Shown here one piece after another: positions 37,836 through 49,175 of a DNA stretch of 64,000 nucleotides. The stretch comes from Gammaproteobacteria bacterium (lineage in GTDB: Bacteria > Pseudomonadota > Gammaproteobacteria > Burkholderiales > Rhodocyclaceae), in assembly GCA_029289265.1 (NCBI GenBank), contig JARFTX010000011.1:1-64000 (forward strand), read 5' to 3'. The notes under the pieces are model-generated. The model did no database searches and was not told the origin of the DNA. It saw only the letters and a program-made list of their open reading frames with translations. The translations under genes were made by a program, and so were the position numbers. The first letter of the stretch is position 1; each line of letters starts with the position of its first letter.

Positions 37836-39476
37836 TCACTCCCGTCGATAGAGTCTGAACAGTTCCAGCCGCTTGCCCCCGGCGTGGCGGTCTTCCCAGA
37901 TCTGCTGCCAGGGCGTATCGGGCTCGATGTCGGCCGGCAGGCGGTCGTCGTGGGCCAGCAGATAGGGGCAAAGCGTCTCGTTTCCGGTGATCGGCACGGT
38001 CCTCTGGGCCGCGAAGTACTCGAGCGAGACTCGATGACTGGTGTTGAGGCCGAGCGAGGCGACACAGCCCGGCGGCTCTCCGGCCAGCGCGATCGCCAGC
38101 GACTCGGCGACCGGCCGGTAGCTGCGGTCGTGGTTGAACCAGGGCAACAGAAGCGCCACGGTCAGGCACCACAGCATGGTCATGCCCATCGCCCAGTTGG
38201 CCGGGCCGCGATGGGGCGAGTGCGGCAGCTTCCAGACCAGCAACAGCCACACGATGCAGATCGCCACACCGATCGCGGCGAGCGTGAGACTGCCCTCCAG
38301 CACGAACTCGGGCGCAGTACGGGCCAGGCTTCGGGCGAGGCCGGGTGGCCAGAAGAAGGCTTGAGCGCTCCAGGCGAGCCAGACCAGGATCGCGAACACG
38401 GCAAAGGTCATCAGCGCGAACCAGTCGAAGGCGTTGGCCGCGCCGCGCCGCAGGGTCGGGACGCCGGCGGCGGCGAGCAGCGCGAGCGGTGCAATCAGCG
38501 GCAGCATGCGCGCCGGACTGAGGTTGCCGCCGGTGTGGATGGCCGCGAAGGCGAGCAGCACGGCTGTCAGCGGCAACAGCCACGGCAGGCGCAGCATCTG
38601 CCGCCTTGCCCGCCATAGTGCCCACAAGGCGATCGGCCACAGCGGCCACAGGAACCAGCCCAGCAATTCGGCGAGCCGCGGCAGGCTGGCACTGCGCAGC
38701 GGCGTGGCGCCGAAGCCGGCCCAGGCCTCCTTCCACCACAGCGCGAGTACATCGGGCGCCTGCAGCGCCAGCGCGATCGGCCACAATGCTGAGGCGCCGA
38801 GGGCGAGGCTCAGGCCCAGGATCAGTGCGCCGCTGGCGCGCGGATTGCGGCACTCCGGGCAGGCGGTGGCGACCACGACGATGAGCGGCAAGGTCAGCAG
38901 CAGGCCGGTCGGACCGCCGGCCAACCCGGCAAGCGCCACCCCCGCGGCCGCCTGCAGGCTGCCCTTGACCGGCCGAGTCGGCACAAGGGCGAGGCCTGCG
39001 AGCGTCATCGCCTGCATCGCCATCAGCGCGACCATGGGCTGCATCTCGTGGGCATGGATGACGAGCCCCAGCGTGCCGAGGGTCAGCAGCACGGCCGGGA
39101 TGCGGGTATGGCGTCCGTAGAGTCGCGTCGCGGCCCGGGACATCCAGAACATCGCCAGCGCCGCGAACAGCGGGGTGGCGAGACGGGCTGCGTCGTGGAG
39201 CGGCAGCCAGGCGCCCAGGAGCAGCGCAAAAGCGGCCCCAGCCCAGTAATAGAGCGGCGGATAGGTGAGGTCGGGCTCGCCCGCGATCGACGGATAAAGC
39301 CATGTTTCGCCGCCCAGCATCTCCAGGACCGCGCCGAAGTGGCGAATGTCCTCGCCGCGCCACGGATCGTGTCCGATCGTGCCCGGCAGCAGATAGAGCA
39401 GGCACAGCAGCGCAAGGCCGATCCGGCCGTACAGATGGCCGAGCAGCGAGGGAGGCGATTGCGGGTAAGCGGGCAT
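37836..39476 (-). CDS. ArnT-like GT-C glycosyltransferase
   Basis: A 546-aa polytopic inner-membrane protein with about eleven hydrophobic helices. The first periplasmic loop has the acidic GT-C motif GHDPWRGEDIRHFG, and YPPLYYWAGAAFALLLGAW follows, as in ArnT and PMT enzymes that use polyprenyl-phosphate sugars. The C-terminal soluble domain (about residues 430-546) is short. The sugar and acceptor are unknown; lipid A modification or protein glycosylation are options. It is upstream of pgi in the same operon, which supplies hexose phosphates. Confidence 0.88.
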   Translation of the reverse strand: MPAYPQSPPSLLGHLYGRIGLALLCLLYLLPGTIGHDPWRGEDIRHFGAVLEMLGGETWLYPSIAGEPDLTYPPLYYWAGAAFALLLGAWLPLHDAARLATPLFAALAMFWMSRAATRLYGRHTRIPAVLLTLGTLGLVIHAHEMQPMVALMAMQAMTLAGLALVPTRPVKGSLQAAAGVALAGLAGGPTGLLLTLPLIVVVATACPECRNPRASGALILGLSLALGASALWPIALALQAPDVLALWWKEAWAGFGATPLRSASLPRLAELLGWFLWPLWPIALWALWRARRQMLRLPWLLPLTAVLLAFAAIHTGGNLSPARMLPLIAPLALLAAAGVPTLRRGAANAFDWFALMTFAVFAILVWLAWSAQAFFWPPGLARSLARTAPEFVLEGSLTLAAIGVAICIVWLLLVWKLPHSPHRGPANWAMGMTMLWCLTVALLLPWFNHDRSYRPVAESLAIALAGEPPGCVASLGLNTSHRVSLEYFAAQRTVPITGNETLCPYLLAHDDRLPADIEPDTPWQQIWEDRHAGGKRLELFRLYRRE

Positions 39477-39686
39477 GGGTGCGTGGGCGGGGTGCTGCGG
39501 ATGACAAAAAGTTGAATTCTAGCCGGCATTCCGCGCAGCGTCGCGTGGCGCCGGGGCGCCGCACGGCCGTGGCGCCGGTGTCTTCGCGGGCAAGTCCCTC
39601 GGGCAAGCGTGACGCACTCGGGCAGCGGAAGCGCTCGATGCCTCCCGTGCGGGGCCGGGTCTGTGGGCGAACTCGTGCGGGGAACG

Positions 39687-39714
39687 AAAAAGGCAGCCGA
39701 AGCTGCCTTTTTCC
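39687..39714. terminator. Strong bidirectional terminator after rpmE
   Basis: A perfect 12-bp stem GAAAAAGGCAGC, loop CGAA, GCTGCCTTTTTC. It supplies a T-run on both strands and ends rpmE on the minus strand 60 bp after its stop. Confidence 0.9.
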
Positions 39715-39774
39715 ATCGACGGACGCGGTCCTGCGTCGGGACGTCCGACGCCGGCCGCTTCCCGCGGCGCGTGA

Positions 39775-39993
39775 TCAGCCCAGGCGCTGCACGTTGCCGT
39801 ACTTCTGACGGAAGCGCTCGACGCGGCCTGCCGTATCGACGATCTTCTGCTTGCCGGTGTAAAAGGGGTGGCACTCGGAGCACACTTCGACGTGCATCTC
39901 GCGCTTGGTCATCGCGGAGCGGGTCGTGAAGGTGTTGCCGCAGGAGCAGGTGATCTGCACTTCGGCGTACTTGGGATGGATGTCGGCTTTCAT
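39775..39993 (-). CDS. rpmE: Ribosomal protein L31 (zinc-binding type)
   Basis: A 72-aa 50S protein. It has the four zinc-ligand positions of the C+ form: ITCSCGNTF (two Cys) and [16 protein letters not shown] (two Cys plus the HPFYTGK signature). No C- paralog is in the window; the Zn-free form would replace it in zinc shortage. AAGGATT lies just upstream of the start. It is monocistronic with promoter and terminator both visible. Confidence 0.97.
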   Translation of the reverse strand: MKADIHPKYAEVQITCSCGNTFTTRSAMTKREMHVEVCSECHPFYTGKQKIVDTAGRVERFRQKYGNVQRLG

Positions 39994-40058
39994 CTTGAAT
40001 CCTTGGGTTCTGGCGGACGGCGATTGTGACCGTCCCGGGTGCTGATGGGAAACGTGTT

Positions 40059-40087
40059 ATTATCCGCGACGCCCTGGACGAACGCAA
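40059..40087 (-). promoter_or_regulatory. Sigma-70 promoter for rpmE
   Basis: Minus strand TTGCGT (40087-40082), 17-bp spacer and GATAAT (40064-40059) lie 66 bp before the rpmE start, in a 190-bp gap that also serves the divergent methyltransferase gene. Confidence 0.65.
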
Positions 40088-40183
40088 GCCTATCGGCTGC
40101 CCGTGACGCTGACGCGGTGCCTGCCCCGGTCCCGCAGCCCTTCGCCGTCGCGCGCCATCGCGTCGTGATTCGCCGATCTCGCA

Positions 40184-40882
40184 ATGACCTACGCCAACTC
40201 CCGCATTCCGATCAGCGCACAGCAGGGCGCACACACGAATCTCGCACGTCGCCTCGAGCGCCACCTCGCCGCGCCGTTCCGCAAGCCGTACGCCGAATGC
40301 AATGTCCGCGCCTTCGAGGCGAGCCTCGAAGGCTGGGATCGTTCCGCGCCCCTGATCCTCGATGCCGGCTGCGGTGTCGGGCACAGCACGATCCAGCTGG
40401 CCCGAGCGAATCCCGATCACTGGGTGATCGGCGTCGACCAGTCCGAGGACCGGCTGCAGCGCCGCAAGCCGTATCCGGAAGCCATGATGCCGCGCAACCT
40501 GGTGTTCGTGCGCGCCGATCTGGTGGACTACTGGCGATTGTGGTGCGAAGCCGGCCTGCGGGCGGCCCGTCATTACATCCTCTACCCGAACCCGTGGCCC
40601 AAGATCGGACACCTCGCCCGGCGCTGGCATGGCCATCCGGTATTCCCTTTCATCGCTCGGGTGGGCGGCGTGCTCGAATGCCGCAGCAACTGGAGCGTGT
40701 ATATCGACGAGTTTGCGTGCGCGCTGGAGGCGACGACGGGGCGGGCGGTCGCTTGGTCGAGTTTTGAGCCGGGCGAGCCACTCACGCCCTTCGAGCGCAA
40801 GTACCGGGATTCGGGCCAGGTGCTTTACCGGGTCGTCTGCGATCTCGATGCAGCCGACGATCGCGACGGGCTCGCGGCGTGA
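40184..40882 (+). CDS. TrmB-like SAM-dependent methyltransferase
   Basis: A 232-aa Rossmann-fold methyltransferase. The SAM site is LILDAGCGVGHSTIQLAR at residues 57-74 with the acidic IGVDQSEDRL strand after it. The segment HYILYPNPWPKIGHLARRWH corresponds to the tRNA m7G46 enzyme TrmB's active-site motif, but its usual PDPW Asp is Asn136 here. The last third is not typical of TrmB. Its stop overlaps the start of a cysteine-cluster gene (GTGA), so they are co-translated. It is a paralog of TrmB by motif, and the substrate is unknown. Confidence 0.8.
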   Translation: MTYANSRIPISAQQGAHTNLARRLERHLAAPFRKPYAECNVRAFEASLEGWDRSAPLILDAGCGVGHSTIQLARANPDHWVIGVDQSEDRLQRRKPYPEAMMPRNLVFVRADLVDYWRLWCEAGLRAARHYILYPNPWPKIGHLARRWHGHPVFPFIARVGGVLECRSNWSVYIDEFACALEATTGRAVAWSSFEPGEPLTPFERKYRDSGQVLYRVVCDLDAADDRDGLAA

Positions 40883-41208
40883 GAGAGGATCCCTGCACCG
40901 GCTGCGGCGCGTGCTGCGCGGCATTCCGTGTCGATTTCCATTGTTCCGAGCTCGATGGCGGTCGCGGCGAGGGCGTTCCGGACGCGCTCGCGGTGCCGGT
41001 CACGGCCCGCCTCGTGCGAATGCGCGGAACCGACGCCGCGCCGCCGCGCTGTGTCGCGCTCGACGGCGAGATCGGCGTGCGGGTGCGTTGCACGATCTAC
41101 GCCCAGCGGCCCGGCCCATGCCGGGATTTCGCCCCGTATGCACCGCTGGGCATCGGCGACGATGCCTGCGCCCGGGCGCGCTTGCGGCACGGCCTGCGCC
41201 CGCTCTGA
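40879..41208 (+). CDS. YkgJ family cysteine-cluster protein (first copy)
   Basis: A 109-aa member of the YkgJ/CxxCxxCC family. The N-terminal CTGCGACCAAF holds four cysteines; the later conserved part VRCTIYAQRPGPCRDFAPY adds two. The pattern suggests an iron-sulfur or zinc cluster. GTG start overlaps the stop of the methyltransferase gene. The family has no proven function. The second copy lies 365 bp downstream. Confidence 0.87.
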   Translation: MREDPCTGCGACCAAFRVDFHCSELDGGRGEGVPDALAVPVTARLVRMRGTDAAPPRCVALDGEIGVRVRCTIYAQRPGPCRDFAPYAPLGIGDDACARARLRHGLRPL

Positions 41209-41316
41209 GCGCTCGTCGATCGTTCCCACGCCTCACTCCCGACCGAAAAGCCGGCAGGTGCAGGTCGAGGTGCGCAGCTGGGCCGGAAGACACTGATTCG
41301 GAAGCGATAATTTGTC

Positions 41317-41344
41317 TTGCTTTCAATCGCGGAAGCGCTAGAAT
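41317..41344 (+). promoter_or_regulatory. Candidate promoter for the second YkgJ gene
   Basis: TTGCTT (41317-41322), 16-bp spacer and TAGAAT (41339-41344), in the 365-bp gap 41209-41573. This would give a leader of about 220 bases that includes a direct repeat. Confidence 0.5.
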
Positions 41345-41357
41345 CCGCTCGCTGCGA

Positions 41358-41444
41358 TCGATCGGGTGGTTCCCGTAGTCCGAAGCGCGTTCCTGCGACC
41401 GACGTTCGTCGGGCCGGCGCGCTTCCCGTCGATCGGGTGGTTCC
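41358..41444 (+). repeat. Two copies of a 16-bp direct repeat
   Basis: TCGATCGGGTGGTTCC occurs at 41358-41373 and exactly again at 41429-41444, separated by 55 bp, just behind the candidate promoter for the second YkgJ gene. The arrangement fits two regulatory binding sites or an old duplication. Only two copies exist, so it is not a CRISPR array. Confidence 0.75.
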
Positions 41445-41573
41445 GCCCGTGGGCGGGGCCTGCGCATGACCCGTCCCGGTTTCTCATCGGCCCGATCGAA
41501 CCGCCGTATCCCTCAGGGGAGCGGCGGACTGTCGTGCCTGCGGCCCGGGGCCGAACTTCGGTATTCGTCGACC

Positions 41574-41936
41574 ATGAGCGAAGCCAGTCCCTGCCTCGGC
41601 TGCGGCATCTGCTGCACGCACTTTCGCATCTCCTTCTACTGGGCCGAGGCTGACGATGTGCCCGGCGGCTTCGTGCCCGCGCACATGACGGAGAAGCTCA
41701 ATCACCACCTGCGCTGCATGAAGGGCAGCAACGACGTGCCACGCCGCTGCGCAGCCCTGCAGGGCGTGCCGGGCGAGGGCGTCTTCTGCACCATCTACGA
41801 GAATCGGCCGACGCCATGCCGGGAGTTTCCGGTGTATTTCGAGGACGGCTCGCCCAACCCCAAGTGCGACGAACTGCGCGCGACGATCGGCTTGCCGTCG
41901 CTGGGGCCGCTGGTGCCGTTGCCACAGGCGGCTTGA
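41574..41936 (+). CDS. YkgJ family cysteine-cluster protein (second copy)
   Basis: A 120-aa paralog of the gene at 40879. It has CLGCGICCTHFRISFYW and VFCTIYENRPTPCREFPVYF, the same cysteine spacing, plus an acidic insert with NPKCDELRA. The start ATG at 41574 gives MSEASPCLG; an upstream in-frame start at 41466 would add 36 non-conserved residues. No Shine-Dalgarno is obvious. It lies in its own transcription unit after a candidate promoter and a repeated element. Confidence 0.88.
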   Translation: MSEASPCLGCGICCTHFRISFYWAEADDVPGGFVPAHMTEKLNHHLRCMKGSNDVPRRCAALQGVPGEGVFCTIYENRPTPCREFPVYFEDGSPNPKCDELRATIGLPSLGPLVPLPQAA

Positions 41937-42002
41937 CACTCGCCGACGGGGTTTCGGCGCGCCCGGCCGCATGCCGGAAGGCAGCAGTTCGGTAGGCGCA
42001 GG

Positions 42003-42863
42003 CTACGGGCATGCCACGGCCGCGAGCAGGCCGAGCGGGCCGATGCGGCGCACGGTCTCGATCTGCTCGGGCCGGCGCACGAACAGCGAGCCGGCGAATC
42101 CCAGCGCATTCACCGAAATCTCGGCGAAGTGTTCCTGGCTCCGCGGCAGGAGATAGAGCCAGCGGGCGTCGACCAGCAGGTTGTAGGGAGGCATGGGGTC
42201 GTCGTCGGGATCCATTCCCACCGCCTCGCAGGCGATCCTGAAGGCTCTGTAGAGGTCTTCACCCGGCTTGCCGGTGCCTGTGGGCTCCGGCAGTGCGACG
42301 AAACGGTGCCGCCAGGCCAGTCCGGGGTGCGTGGCGACGCTCAAGGGGGGCGCGTTGCCGGGCAACGCCGCCGTGATGGCCGTCATGTCGACGCTGAGCG
42401 GAGAGGCCGGTATCCACTGCAGATGCTTGTGGCGCTGGCTCGCGCCGGCAAGCGTCCCGCCGTTGTAGAAGCCCAGCCCGCCCAACCGCGACATCACCGT
42501 GCCGAGCGCGTCGAAGTCGGCTGCCGTGAGCGGCGCCGTCTGCTCGACGAACGCGCGCGTGACGATCAGCAGGTGATTGGGGATGACCGGATACTTGTTC
42601 AGCACGGCGAGATGGTGCTGCCCCAGCGGTCCGACCGTGAGATCGGGCTCGGGCGGCAGGAAGGGGTTGAAGTCCGGATCGCGGCGGCCGGCTGCGCTGA
42701 CCCGCGCCGCGTCCTTGTGCGCCAGCGACGACACCCAGCGGACCAGAAACCCGATGCCCGACTGCGTGACCGTGGTCTGTTCGGTGCGGATCGACTGAAG
42801 CGCGCCGCGGGCCGTCGCGCGGGTCACGGTCTGGTCGAGCTGTTGCTGAAAATCCGAGCACAT
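42003..42863 (-). CDS. ATP adenylyltransferase / Ap4A phosphorylase-like protein
   Basis: A 286-aa protein of the HIT-like superfamily, similar to the APA1/APA2 phosphorylases that split diadenosine tetraphosphate with phosphate to ATP and ADP. The active site is ASQRHKHLQWIP (His-x-His-x-Gln). The upstream PDFNPFLPPEPDL and NKYPVIPNHLLIVTRAF blocks are typical. The start is ATG at 42863. It diverges from the S4 gene with a 119-bp gap. Function fits a nucleotide-alarmone scavenger; substrate is inferred. Confidence 0.88.
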   Translation of the reverse strand: MCSDFQQQLDQTVTRATARGALQSIRTEQTTVTQSGIGFLVRWVSSLAHKDAARVSAAGRRDPDFNPFLPPEPDLTVGPLGQHHLAVLNKYPVIPNHLLIVTRAFVEQTAPLTAADFDALGTVMSRLGGLGFYNGGTLAGASQRHKHLQWIPASPLSVDMTAITAALPGNAPPLSVATHPGLAWRHRFVALPEPTGTGKPGEDLYRAFRIACEAVGMDPDDDPMPPYNLLVDARWLYLLPRSQEHFAEISVNALGFAGSLFVRRPEQIETVRRIGPLGLLAAVACP

Positions 42864-42982
42864 GAGCCTGCCGTCGATAAAATGCCTCGTCGCCAATTGT
42901 AGCGGGGTGCGCCGGTCGGCGCGGCGAGGTGGCGACGCCGGCCGGGCCGGCGACCGAAGGAACGCAAACGAGGAACCGCAAG

Positions 42983-43207
42983 GTGAAGACCACGATTGCC
43001 GTGCGCGGCGAATACATCCAGCTCGACCAGTTGCTGAAGCTTGCCGGCCTGGTCGACTCCGGAGGCCAGGCTCACGCGGCGGTCGAGGCCGGGCTCGTCC
43101 GCGTGGATGGCCAGGTCGAGTCGCGCAAGCGGGCGAAGCTTCGCCCCGGCCAGCGCATCGCCTACTCGGGTGAGGAGATCGAGCTCGTGGCCGGCGCGCC
43201 CGACTGA
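42983..43207 (+). CDS. S4-domain RNA-binding protein (YbcJ-like)
   Basis: A 74-aa protein consisting of a single S4 RNA-binding domain, with YIQLDQLLKLAGLVDSGGQA and GLVRVDGQVESRKRAKLRPG. The start is GTG at 42983 with GAGGAA upstream. Such small S4 proteins, related to YbcJ, are thought to bind structured RNA, possibly in translation. It is alone; the convergent channel gene ends 98 bp downstream. Confidence 0.88.
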   Translation: MKTTIAVRGEYIQLDQLLKLAGLVDSGGQAHAAVEAGLVRVDGQVESRKRAKLRPGQRIAYSGEEIELVAGAPD

Positions 43208-43304
43208 GCACCCGTCGCCAGGCAGGCGTGGCGCGGCCGGGATGAAGGTCGAATCCGCGTGAGGACGAGCGCCGCGCGGCCCGTCCGGGAGGATGCGGGG
43301 CGGG

Positions 43305-45035
43305 TCAGCCTCGCTCCGCCTCGGCCCGACGCCGGGTCAGCCATTTCCAGACGCGCCCGCGCGGCAGTTCCTCGCCGGTGAGCACATAGTGGCTGGCGTA
43401 CTCGTTGCTCAGGGTCAGTGCGAATTCACTACGCGCCTGCAAGGTCCCGACCAGCAGCAACTCGTCGCCGGCGCGGATCTCGGTCGAAGGCGAAGGCAGG
43501 ATCAGGTGAGCGTCGTCGTCACGGTCGATGAACAGCACTTCGCAGTCGAGCGCCTCGTCGCGCCGGTGCGGCGCGCGCAGCAAGTCCTCGAGGCGCACGC
43601 TCGCGCCCCGCATCAGACGGCGATAAATGGCCGGTGCGCGCGACACATTGACCCGCTCGCTCCAGACGGTGGGCACGCCCCAGCCGAAACGGCCGGTCAG
43701 GCGCTGCAGCAGCTCCTGGCACCACCGTTCGTCGCGGGTCTTCATTTCCGCGAGGAATGGCACCAGCATCGGCGTGTTGAGAATCGCCAGGCATTCGTGC
43801 GCGATGATCTCGCTCGGCACCATGGTCACGTCCGCGTCGAAGGCATCGAACAACGCATGGTTGGCGAACTGGTTCTGGCGCAGGATGACGAAAAGGTTGC
43901 GGTTGAGTTGCCGCGCGGTGATGGCGATCGAGAGGTTGTCGACATCGCTGCCGGTTGCCGCGATGAGTCCTACCGCTCGGCCGATGCCGGCGGCCTGGAG
44001 CGCCGGCGCACCGGTGCCGTCGCCCTGGATCCAGCGGTGCTCGAAGTCGTCCGGCGCTTCGCGGTCGATGATGGTGACTGGCATCTGCTCGCGCTCCATC
44101 GCCTCGACGACATGGCGGCCGAAGCGGCCGTGGCCGCACAGCACCCAGTCGCCGCGCGGCGGGTCGCGGTGGCGCTCGACGGTGGTGCCGGGTAGGCCGG
44201 TGAGCCAGATCAGGAGCTGCCACGCGGCCGGCGAATGCAGGGCGAGCGCGAAGTACTCGCTGAACTTCTCGAACGGGTCGATGATGTGGCGGGTGCCGAA
44301 GGAGGCCATGTTGGCCGCCGCCTCGCGCGACTCGGCGCGGCACAGCGCCGGCACCCTGGGTGCGAGCAGATGCGCCGCGATGGCGATCGCGAGATTGGCG
44401 CCGTCGTCGTTGGTGAGCGCGAGCACCCCGGCGCACTGAGGGTGCGTGAGCCCGGCGAACTTCAGGATTTCGGGGTTGCGGGCATCGGCGCACAGTGCCG
44501 GCACGTCGGCGAAATAGTTCTGCAACTCGGTTTCGCCGATCTTGTCGTCGTCGATCTCGACCACCACCACCCGGTAGTGCAGCCGGTCGAGCGCGCCGCA
44601 GATGAGTCGCCCCGTCTCGCCGTAGCCGCACACGAGATAGAAGGGCTCGCTCAGGTGGCGCACCGCGCGCAGGAATCGCTGCGTATTGATCGCCTGGCGC
44701 AGGCTGCGGTCGGAGAGGATCGCGAACACCGTGCCCAAGGTATAGGCCCAGCCAATCACGGAAAGATAGATGCAGACGATCACCCACAGCCGTTGCTGGT
44801 TGGAGAAGTCGAACGGAATCTCGCCGAAACCGATCGTCGTGGCTGTGTAGCTGATGAAGTAGAGGGCGTGGAAAAAGCTCAGGCTGGTCGCGCGCCCCTG
44901 CTCGTCGGGCAGACCCGGCGCGAGGGTGAGTCCCAGCACCGACACCGCCATGATCACGACGAGCAGGATCAGCGGCGTGCGCAGGCGCCGCAGGATCAGG
45001 AAGATGATGCTGTGGTGGCGCGGCAGCGGCCTCAT
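43305..45035 (-). CDS. Potassium channel with two RCK (TrkA-N) domains
   Basis: A 576-aa inner-membrane channel. The N-terminal part has two TMs (about residues 20-40 and 85-106) flanking a pore loop with TATTIGFGEIP as filter, close to the TVGYG consensus. Two RCK_N Rossmann domains follow: LVCGYGETGRLICGALD and VLCGHGRFGRHVVEAME, each with the Gly-rich loop. A C-terminal TrkA-C-like part contains IRAGDELLLVGT. The ion choice is inferred, and the TIGFGE filter could reduce selectivity. It lies 19 bp downstream of the DUF6394 gene on the same strand. Confidence 0.9.
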   Translation of the reverse strand: MRPLPRHHSIIFLILRRLRTPLILLVVIMAVSVLGLTLAPGLPDEQGRATSLSFFHALYFISYTATTIGFGEIPFDFSNQQRLWVIVCIYLSVIGWAYTLGTVFAILSDRSLRQAINTQRFLRAVRHLSEPFYLVCGYGETGRLICGALDRLHYRVVVVEIDDDKIGETELQNYFADVPALCADARNPEILKFAGLTHPQCAGVLALTNDDGANLAIAIAAHLLAPRVPALCRAESREAAANMASFGTRHIIDPFEKFSEYFALALHSPAAWQLLIWLTGLPGTTVERHRDPPRGDWVLCGHGRFGRHVVEAMEREQMPVTIIDREAPDDFEHRWIQGDGTGAPALQAAGIGRAVGLIAATGSDVDNLSIAITARQLNRNLFVILRQNQFANHALFDAFDADVTMVPSEIIAHECLAILNTPMLVPFLAEMKTRDERWCQELLQRLTGRFGWGVPTVWSERVNVSRAPAIYRRLMRGASVRLEDLLRAPHRRDEALDCEVLFIDRDDDAHLILPSPSTEIRAGDELLLVGTLQARSEFALTLSNEYASHYVLTGEELPRGRVWKWLTRRRAEAERG

Positions 45036-45054
45036 CTCCGGGCCCGCCTGCCGC

Positions 45055-45438
45055 TCAGCGGCGCTGCATGATGGTCTCGGAGATCAGGAAGACCACCGAT
45101 ACCACGTTGGCGAACAGCGCGCCGCCGGAGAGCGAGACGATGCGCGCGGTCATCTCCGGGGTGAGGCCGGCGGGCGAGACATGCACCGCATAGCCCCAGA
45201 CCATCGCCGCGGTGATGAGCTGCAGGTCGGCGGCGAGACTCGTCGAGAGCTGGACCGCGCCGATCTGGGTGCGGTCGCCGAACTTGAGCACGGTGGCGAT
45301 CAGGCTCACCACGATGGCGGCGAACAGCTCGTAGATGTCGTGATGCGCCGGGTTGTCGATGTCGCCGACGAAGAAGCCGAAGTTCAGCGTCGCCGCCAGC
45401 ACGATGAAGAAGCCGAAGATGACCTTCTCGAGATTCAT
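45055..45438 (-). CDS. DUF6394-like membrane protein
   Basis: A 127-aa protein with four hydrophobic segments: residues 5-24, 37-53, 66-86 and 97-122 approximately. I recognise it as the uncharacterised family often labelled DUF6394. The start is ATG at 45438. It is directly upstream of the RCK channel gene, close enough for one operon, which hints at an accessory role to the channel. That is a neighbourhood inference. Confidence 0.7.
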   Translation of the reverse strand: MNLEKVIFGFFIVLAATLNFGFFVGDIDNPAHHDIYELFAAIVVSLIATVLKFGDRTQIGAVQLSTSLAADLQLITAAMVWGYAVHVSPAGLTPEMTARIVSLSGGALFANVVSVVFLISETIMQRR

Positions 45439-45538
45439 GCGGAATGCACTCCCTGCTCGCCGCGATTGTGGCGCGATTATAGACGCAGGCTAAACTGGTG
45501 GCTCGTAAGGCCACACTGGACGTCGGGGATGTTCGCGC

Positions 45539-45563
45539 AGGGGCGACCCGGCGGGTCGCCCCT
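45539..45563. repeat. REP-like palindrome upstream of the DUF502 gene
   Basis: AGGGGCGACCCG, one base, CGGGTCGCCCCT: a perfect 12-bp-arm palindrome 24 bp before the DUF502 start codon. It resembles the GGGGCGACCC-type palindromic repeats scattered in many bacterial genomes. Only one copy is in this window. Confidence 0.7.
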
Positions 45564-45587
45564 ACGGAGGACATCGGGGACGCACGC

Positions 45588-46304
45588 ATGAAGCCCGAAA
45601 CGGAAAAACGCGTCAAGAACACTCCGCGCTATCTGGTGGTCGGCGTGCTGACGGCCGCGCCGCTGCTCGTCACCTGGCTGGTTTTCGACTTCATCTTCAC
45701 GCGCCTGTCGAAGATGGGCGAGCCGTGGGTGGTCGGGTTGGCGCGGGCGAGCCGCCGCAACTACCCCGCGCTCGCCGACTTCCTGCTGCAACCGTGGTTC
45801 CAGTCGACGCTCGGGGTGGTCATTACCCTCGTCGTCTTCTACCTGATCGGCTGGATGGCGACCAACGTGTTCGGCCAGCGCCTGATCCACCGCATCGAGC
45901 GCATGCTGCTCAACATCCCGCTGGTGACCGCGATCTACTCGGCGACCAAGCGCTTTCTGTCGGTGATGAACGAGAAGCCGGCCGGCGTGCAGCGCGTTGT
46001 GCTGATCGAGTTTCCGTCCTCGCAGATGAAGGCCGTGGGTCTGGTGACGCGGGTCATCCGCGACACCGACAGCGGCGAGGAACTCGCCGCCGTGTACGTG
46101 CCGACCTCGCCCAATCCGACCTCCGGCTACATCGAGATCGTGCCGGTCGCGCAACTGGTGTCGACCGACTGGACCATGGACGAGGCGATGAGCTTCGTCA
46201 TGACGGGCGGCGCGACGGCGCCGGACCGGATCCGCTTCGGCCGCGGCGGGGCTCCGGGCGCAGCGGTGGCGACGCCGTCGCCGCCGGCCGGCGATCGTCC
46301 CTGA
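45588..46304 (+). CDS. DUF502 family membrane protein
   Basis: A 238-aa protein with two TMs (about residues 17-40 and 72-97) and a C-terminal soluble domain with VVLIEFPSSQMKAVGLVTR and VYVPTSPNPTSGYIEIVPV, both DUF502 signatures. The family is widespread and uncharacterised. The tail after residue 215 is a low-complexity Ala/Pro/Gly stretch. The start is ATG at 45588. It diverges from the DUF6394 gene; the 149-bp gap contains the REP-like palindrome. Confidence 0.92.
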   Translation: MKPETEKRVKNTPRYLVVGVLTAAPLLVTWLVFDFIFTRLSKMGEPWVVGLARASRRNYPALADFLLQPWFQSTLGVVITLVVFYLIGWMATNVFGQRLIHRIERMLLNIPLVTAIYSATKRFLSVMNEKPAGVQRVVLIEFPSSQMKAVGLVTRVIRDTDSGEELAAVYVPTSPNPTSGYIEIVPVAQLVSTDWTMDEAMSFVMTGGATAPDRIRFGRGGAPGAAVATPSPPAGDRP

Positions 46305-46457
46305 CCGCGCTTCGCCCGGCGCGACACGCGCGAGACTGCGCGCCCTGACCCACTGCGTGGCGGTCCTCCGCACCGCCCCACGGGGCCGAGGCCGCGCGCC
46401 ACTGACCCCGCTACCCGACGCGCCACTCAGCCGGCGACCTGCCGCGCCGGCCGCCCG

Positions 46458-49175
<2,718 letters not shown>

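Noticed and set aside
41358-41444. Direct repeats considered as a CRISPR remnant
   Set aside because: Only two 16-bp copies, no spacers of uniform size and no cas genes nearby.
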